A stretch of DNA of 64,000 nt from Onthophagus taurus (taxonomy: Eukaryota; Arthropoda; Insecta; Coleoptera; Scarabaeidae): positions 22,327,501-22,391,500 of the forward strand of contig NC_091971.1 of NCBI RefSeq assembly GCF_036711975.1. The letters are read 5' to 3'. The notes below the pieces were generated by a model that was not told the origin of the DNA, did not search any database, and worked only from the letters and a program-made list of their open reading frames with translations. This document shows positions 58,021-64,000 of the stretch, one piece after another; position 1 is the first letter of the stretch; each line of letters opens with the position of its first letter. The position numbers were made by a program, and so were the translations under genes.

Positions 58021-58167
58021 TTATCTAGGACCATAAAGGGGTTCTTCTTCCAGGTCGTACATATCTTGCTGATTCGCCATTTCATCTCTACGTGGCACCG
58101 TTTGCTGTTGACGAGCGCCTTTCTGCTCTCCTAACGCCGATCTCGTTGCGACTGTGCAGTTGCATTT
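58021..58167 (-). CDS. possible terminal exon of an unrecognised gene
   Basis: A minus-strand frame of 48 codons and stop, preceded by an acceptor-like aactag at 58168-58171. Its composition (QKGARQQQTVPRRDE, then DMYDLEEEPLYGP) is hydrophilic and looks protein-coding, unlike the AT-rich surroundings. No other exon was found and I do not recognise it. It could equally be chance or a transposon remnant. Confidence 0.25.
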   Translation of the reverse strand, partial: KCNCTVATRSALGEQKGARQQQTVPRRDEMANQQDMYDLEEEPLYGPR

Positions 58168-58979
58168 CTAGTTGTTGAACATATTTTACTCCCATCACAT
58201 CCATAACTACCAAAATTGCTACAAATCCGTTATTAAAGATAATAACATTAAAAAAGTTGCAACTTCAACTGTGATTCTGCAACTAATAAATTGCCTTAAC
58301 TTTAATGTTCCACGTGTACTGCATAGAGCAGTATAAGTAGTACTACCTCTGTTCCAAAATAAGTGTCCGATTTGTATATTTTATTTGTTCCAAAATAAGT
58401 GTGAACTTTTAAAAAAAGTGAAATATAAGTACTGCTAAATTCCTATGTTAAGACATAAAGTTAGTTTCAACTGTTTGGGAATTGTGGAAGAATAGTGGAA
58501 GAAGGTGGTGAACGATGATAATTTTGCTAAAAATGCTAAGCGAATTCGACCTATCAAAAATGTTTGCAGTAAAACCAACTCGAACCTCCAAAACAGAAAT
58601 TCAATTTGCAAAACTATTTGAGTTATGACTTTTAGCTCAAAATGGATTTTATCATGAATAATGTGATGAGAATCGCATTCTAAAGCTTACTTTCTTCTTG
58701 CTGGAGCTGAAATCAAAATCAGGGTGTATAAGTCGTTCTCTCTAAAAACATTCAATATATGCACGGAGACAGTAGAACACGCTTTCAAGAACAAAGTCTC
58801 GCCTCATCTCATCCCACCAACGCATCCTCTTAAAGTTTTTCTAATTTTTAACATTCCACACTTTTTAACGTCGCCATTCCTATTCATCTTTTATCTTCAT
58901 TTTGTTTATCCATCAGATAGCAAAATGCTTTATTCTTATCTGTTTTCCAGTCTACACCTATTATAGCTTCATTGACTTT
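58168..58979. other. no recognised gene; small repeats
   Basis: A short direct repeat (gttccaaaataagtgt at 58351 and 58388) and Penelope-type AT-rich sequence leading to the hammerhead-like motif at 58980. No coding seen. Confidence 0.4.
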
Positions 58980-59015
58980 GTCGCTGATGATGGGGTAACC
59001 CGAAACTAGTACGAC
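58980..59015 (+). ncRNA. hammerhead-ribozyme-like motif, best-formed copy
   Basis: GTCG stem I, CTGATGA, GGG-gtaa-CCC-type stem II, GAAA, palindromic ACTAGT stem III, A at the cleavage position, CGAC closing stem I. All stems are perfect. Confidence 0.68.
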
Positions 59016-60350
59016 TTTATATAAATAAATGCAAGTTAGAAGTTTTTACATAGTTTTTAAAGTGGAAGGAGGTGTTTTGTTGGAAGAGGTAAACATAAAC
59101 CACAAAATAAAAGAGGATATATAAAGAAACTCAAAGCCTACATTCAAAGATTTTCACGTATTAGGACTCACTATACCAGGAAAAGTAATAAAATGTAATC
59201 TCTTTATAAAGAACCCTGTGAGAAAGCTGCTTACAAACAAATTCCGCTTATAACACAGATCAATATTTTGTCTAAACTATAACTAAGTACTATTATTTCA
59301 AACCGAAAAAAAAATCAATGTTTAATTTGTATATTCTGTAAATTTCCTGATTCACATAAAACGGCAGAAAGAAACAAAATACCAGAACCATGTAACTAAA
59401 AAAGAAGACCGAAAGACGGCAAAACTGAGACAAGGAAAGATCTTTAAAACAAAAAGAAGTGTGTGTTTTGCATTTGATCTTATTTGATGTTAGTCCTATA
59501 TTCTTATTACGGAATATGAATTAGCTCTACTCTACCATACTTTCTGTTATGCGTGGATAACGTTTAGAAAACAGACAGTCTAAAAATTGAAACTTCTTGA
59601 TGCAAGTGTATTAACACGTTCAGTGCGCACAAAGTTGGTAAAAACAGCACTGGAACATCTCACATGACGCACCAGTGCGTATTTTTTTATACTTACAGTG
59701 ATCAAAATAGAAACCAAAATATAAGTGCTTTGTTACTTTACTTTAATGCAGAAAAATCCCAATATTAGCAAAAGTTTCTTGAAGCCGGTCATAGCTACAT
59801 AGCAGTAGACAGCATGGCCAGAACATGAAAATCTAATAAAAAGCCGTATATTGTAATAGAACTCAAATTTTCCGATTTCCTTGATCTAGAGCATCTTTTA
59901 AAATCATTGTCAAAAAATAAGCTAAAAGATGCTTAGATGAGAGAATAAACTGGTTAACGGAAATTAAAAACTCATTATAAATAAATCACACTGCTGAATA
60001 CAAAGAAATCGTAATTGATTAAAACAAATTACTCAAAATTCTATTTTGGGAGTTATCAGCTTTTGCCAGTAACTCGACGATATCAGCTTACTCATAATCG
60101 TTATTGTTCTGTAGCAATTTGTTTTTACGAACACCTTTCTGAAACAATTACCTATTGTTTCTTGTTTACGTCCAAGATCCATGGTTCATTTAAATATTTT
60201 ATCGTATCAAGTAACGATATTCTAAAACAATTCATTTTCTGTAATGATTCAGATTTGTTATAATGCTATGGTTGTAAAAGTAAACTTTGATTAAAGTTTA
60301 ACATTCATGTTATTTGCAGCCATTATCACTTCACATACAAATTATACCGG
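59016..60350. other. no recognised feature
   Basis: AT-rich sequence with no conserved coding or clear repeats visible on either strand. Confidence 0.4.
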
Positions 60351-60359
60351 GTGTTTAAA

Positions 60360-61290
60360 AATTGTGTTCGGATATTTTGCCTACTTATAGTTTTCATCAA
60401 GATAAACAAAAAAGTCTTATTAAACCTAGGTCCTAAAAGCAGTGGTTTTGAAGATATAAACAATTCCAATGTTATTAGTAAATGAAGCGTCTTTGTCTTC
60501 AAATGTTTATTTAATTGGGGGAAAATACAAACATAGCATAAAAACGGAACACAAAATGCTTAAAGCAAATGGTCCACAAAAGAATCGCGTACTCTTTCGA
60601 AGACACCTGGAGATTGACGAATAGTCTCACATGCGTTTTGTATTCTTTGCTGAATACCCTCCAAGTTCCTTACAGGTGCTGAATACACTAATGATTTTCA
60701 GTAACCCCATGCAAAAAAGTCTAGAGGAATTAAATCAGGTGTTCTAGGTGACCAAACTATTGAACCTCCTCTTTGTATCCATCTACCATAAAATTCAGTA
60801 TTAAGAAAATTACTAACAATGATCGCAAAATGTGCAGGCTGGAGATCTTGCAGAAACCATATTTGTAACCTATCCTGAAGATGTACATCTTCGAATAATA
60901 TCAGGAAAGTGTTTCGCAGAAAGTCCAAATAAACGATTAGGAAGAATCGTTGGTCCTATCAATAGGTCACCAAGTATACCAAACCAAACATTTATACAAA
61001 ACTTATACTGGCTTCTTGATTGCACATCAACATGAGGATCATCCGCCCAAACGTGATTGTTATGAAATTTCAAAATTCTGTCTTTTGTAAAAGCAGCTTC
61101 GTCAGTGAATAAAACACTAGCATAAAATATCGGATTTTGTGCAAGCTTCTGCAACATCACTTCACAAAGTGCTTTTCTCGAAACGTAGTCAGGAGCGACA
61201 AGTTCTTGCACTCGTTGAACATGGTAAGGATACAATTGTTGCTGATGTAAAATTCTCCAAACTATTAATGTTTGGCGCGTAATGACATTA
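60360..61290 (-). pseudogene. mariner/IS630-type transposase, frameshifted
   Basis: The upstream frame (60870-61235) has YPYHVQRVQEL, SVLFTDEAAFTKD, HVWADDPH, FCINVWFGILGDLLIGP. The next frame (60698-60928) has WFLQDLQPAHFA, then FYGRWIQRGG and SPRTPDLIPLDFFAWGY. These correspond to the three catalytic blocks; the second reads LQDLQPAH where D-G-A-PAH is expected. The outer end accgggtgtttaaaaattgt near 60353 may be a terminal repeat. Confidence 0.8.
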
Positions 61291-61306
61291 ATGTTTACTG
61301 CAGTAA

Positions 61307-61334
61307 AGTATTCTGCTGCATGCAGCAGAGTACT
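61307..61334. repeat. 28-bp palindrome
   Basis: agtattctgctgca followed by its near-perfect reverse complement (one mismatched pair), centred on tgca. Confidence 0.7.
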
Positions 61335-61439
61335 CTTGCTTTAATTTTGCTGGTTTTGCATGGGTAACACGACTAAACGATTAGATATGACTTGGATTTA
61401 GTTTTGTCAGATGTTGCGTTTGATGTTGGCCTTTTTGAT

Positions 61440-62815
61440 TTGCCATTTGTGAAGGAAGATCTTTACCACCCTTGACTAGAAATTAAATTATCTTACAAAC
61501 CCGCAAATAAATTAACTTTACCAACACATTACATGAAGGACTATAAGAATCCTGATTTCATGCTTTTATATCGACGTTTAACTGATACAGATTTTTCTTT
61601 TTTGAGTACGTATGATAATGTAGATGATGCAGTTGCTGTATTTTATGATATTCTATATGATATCTTAGCTGATTGTCCCCCGAAAAAGCAAGTTGGGGCT
61701 CTTAAATATCCAGTGTGGTTTAATCAAGGTATAATAAAAGATATTAAGGCTAAGGATTTCCATTTTAAACACAGAAAAGATTCCACGTACCATTTGGATA
61801 AATATAGAGAACTGAGGGCCAGGGTCAAGGAACACTGCAACAGCTTACAATAGTTATACACGAGATGTTAAAAATAATATTGTAGCAGCTTGTAGCTTTG
61901 GAATTTTATTGGTAGCAAAAGAGATAACTTCAACCAGAGCCAGTTTTGTTCCGACGGAGTTCCTCTTGCTTCTAGCAAAGATATCACATCTACTTTTGCA
62001 AATCATTTTAAGTCCGTTTATGGTTCAACGTCGAATTATTCTCTTTCATTCTATGATGACATTATCAACGATAACTCATTCGATTCGTTCAACTTGGAAT
62101 CCTTCTCAATGAATGAAATTGGTGATGCCATAAATAAGCTTAAGTCTAAACGTACAGAGGGACCAGATGGTATTCCCTCTTACATTGTGAAGGGCTGCAA
62201 AGACGCCTTTGTAATGCCATAATACATAATTTTTAATTTATCACTTGTGACGAATACATTTTCAAATGTTTGGAAGGTCGCAAGAGTGACTCCGATTCAT
62301 AAATTTGGCCCCTCTGGCGATGTAGGAAATTATAGACCTATATAGGTAATTTCCTGTTTTGGTAAACTTTTCGAACAATTGATTTATCGTAGGGTTTTCA
62401 ATCAAGTAAAACTTTCGTTGAATGAATCTTTACGGATTACGTTTCCAAAGCATTGGATGCTAGAGCTCAAGTGGATGTTATCTACACGGATTTTGCAAAA
62501 GCATTCGATAGGGTGGATCATGATACGCTTCTGCAAAAGCTGGCACAACACGGGTTTTCTTATTCTACGCTTAGTTTTTTTGTTTCATATCTGTCCAACA
62601 GATTTTATTACGTCTCTTATAAACACGCAGTATCAGATATGTTGGGGATTGATTTAGGAGTTCCGCAGGGTAGTAATCTGGGACCTTTGTTATTCTTGTT
62701 ATTTATAAATGATTTGTCCCTGGTAATTAACTCAACCAGATGCTTACTCTTCGCGGACGATCTGAAGATATTCATAACTGTACATGACTTAAATTACTGC
62801 CGGGCCCTAATTTAA
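61440..62815 (+). pseudogene. LINE ORF2: linker and reverse transcriptase, decayed
   Basis: Plus strand, several frames. In order: KYPVWFNQGIIKDIKAKD (linker), INKLKSKRTEGPDGIPSYIV, VARVTPIHKFG then GNYRPI, YTDFAKAFDRVDHDTLLQKL, GVPQGSNLGPLLFLLFIND and the active site LLFADDLKIF at 62745-62775. It stops soon after. Stops and frameshifts throughout. A Jockey/CR1-type arrangement. Confidence 0.8.
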
Positions 62816-63114
62816 CCAGTAGCTAACTAAAAAATTGGTTCCGGCCCAACTCAACACCAAATTCTTTAGCTTTCTCTGTAATTCGAATTTCCATTGGCAG
62901 TATGCATCATCAACATTATTGTATACTTACTATATAATATATTCGAAAACATATATCGCCCTCAATGGTAAAAGAGGAATGCATAAACATCCAAGAATAT
63001 CATTGATTTCATTGACAAGATATATTGGTCGTGGTACAATCTAATTTAAGCTATTAACTGTCAAATCAATCCTTAGCATCCGACAGAGATCACACGCATA
63101 TAAACATACATGTA
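62816..63114. other. no recognised feature
   Basis: AT-rich stretch between two LINE fragments. Nothing further identified. Confidence 0.35.
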
Positions 63115-64000
63115 TGACTTAATAATAATAATATGACTTTATTTGTCCCATTAGATGTACATTGACTTAGTATACATGAAATTATTATAAATTAAGCCAG
63201 GACAAATTAGGCGGAGTTCAGGTACAGCCGCAACAGCACCTGCTCTTCCGCTCAAACCTAATAAAACTAATTCTAATTCTAAATATACAAGAGAGAAAAA
63301 GAAAAGAAAAACGAAAAGAAACAGGAAAAGAAAAAGAAAATGAAAAAGACCCGATACTGAAATCATAATCAATTACCAAGCGCAAACCGTCCGATCCCTG
63401 ACGCCCTACAATGCATCCTGAATTTGAGACAAGCGGCCCCTCATTCTGTCACGAAACAACCTTAAAGAAGTGCTACATTTTATAGTTGATGGCAAATCAT
63501 TAAGAATATGTGTTATTTGGTATGAAAAGCATTTCTTAAATAGCTGGTGATGATGGATCGGCGGGGTCCTTGAATCGAATATTCAAGGTGTGAACATCGG
63601 TACGAAATTTTATTCTATTGAACAAGTATGGAGGTTTCTTCAAAGTAATTATATTAAAGAACAACACTGCCGAATGAAGTATGCGCCTGTTTTTCATGTT
63701 GAGCCAACTCAAATCCTTTAATTTGTGCTAAACATGCTGACGCCCCCGTAACCCAAATATCAAGCGCAAGCAAGAATTTTGAATTTTCTGAATTTTTTTC
63801 GTATTACTATACGAAATACACGGATCATGCAATGTATCACAATAATTAAAATGCGATAATACCAAGGCATCGCACAAAAGCACCCTTGTTCTACGATTAA
63901 GGAACGACCGACCGCCATAAATCAGCTTAAGAGCAGCATACGCGGAAGCAGTGCTTATTTATGTGTTTATTAAAGTTTAAATTTTCGTCCAATAAGACTC
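63115..64000 (-). mobile_element. LINE 3' end, continues beyond window
   Basis: The minus-strand LINE tail begins with a (TTA)n microsatellite at 63120-63132. The C-terminal coding is readable in pieces at about 63500-63960: LIYGGRSFLNRR, IQKIQNSCLRLIFGLRG, LSWLNMKNRRILHSAVLF, then KKPPYLFNRIKFR. The same protein family as 3076-4110, which has NSCLRMIYGIRR and LNLENRRRLHSVSF in corresponding places. Confidence 0.75.

Overview
The window is AT-rich nuclear DNA of an insect (probably holometabolous and perhaps a beetle; the order is a guess). Evidence: spliced host genes with animal orthologues, mostly 47-70 bp introns with GTAAG-type donors, and a dense insect-style load of transposable elements (Tc1/mariner, pogo/Tigger, hAT, Penelope-like, non-LTR retrotransposons, MITEs). 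There are no prokaryotic features. Five host genes are supported by exons whose phases join without a break. They are triokinase/FMN cyclase (minus, 3' exon not found), the HECT ubiquitin ligase UBE3C (minus, complete, 12 coding exons over 30.6 kb), mitochondrial ATP synthase subunit delta (minus, complete, 3 exons), a GhrA-like D-2-hydroxyacid dehydrogenase (plus, complete, 5 exons, divergent from the delta subunit across about 380 bp), and the C-terminal 870 or so residues of a folliculin-interacting protein (minus, 5 exons; the N-terminal exons are not seen and are probably beyond 64000). Layout: 1-2402 triokinase and a broken duplicate fragment; 2785-4700 a LINE remnant; 4767-8020 a hAT transposon with 8-bp target duplications, filled with a ~360-bp dimeric satellite; 8400-10046 an inverted partner array; 10630-41275 UBE3C. 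Nine UBE3C introns are 148 bp or shorter. The other two are 20.2 kb and 7.0 kb and hold nearly all the mobile DNA. Intron 8 (11803-31987) contains a mariner shell holding a MITE-derived tandem array and a Tigger, then a Penelope-like element with inverted terminal repeats interrupted by a purine-rich LINE that is itself interrupted by a MITE, then a Tc1 element and decayed LINEs. Intron 4 (33284-40285) holds decayed Jockey-like, mariner and RNase H-bearing LINE sequence. From 41868 to 44034 comes the compact divergent pair, then a 155-bp tandem repeat, then a 2.2-kb terminal-inverted-repeat element that encodes what looks like a USP-type cysteine protease and is flanked by 41-bp direct repeats. 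Next come a second unnamed TE-type coding region, LINE and Tc1 fragments, FNIP with a Tc1-like element in an intron, and a final 6 kb of decayed transposons and LINEs. The host genes are unrelated housekeeping functions (triose/FMN metabolism, proteasome-linked ubiquitination, oxidative phosphorylation, 2-hydroxyacid metabolism, folliculin/AMPK/TOR signalling) and form no pathway. The most unusual material is in the repeats: satellite inside a hAT element, hammerhead-like motifs scattered over at least six sites, and the protease-encoding element.
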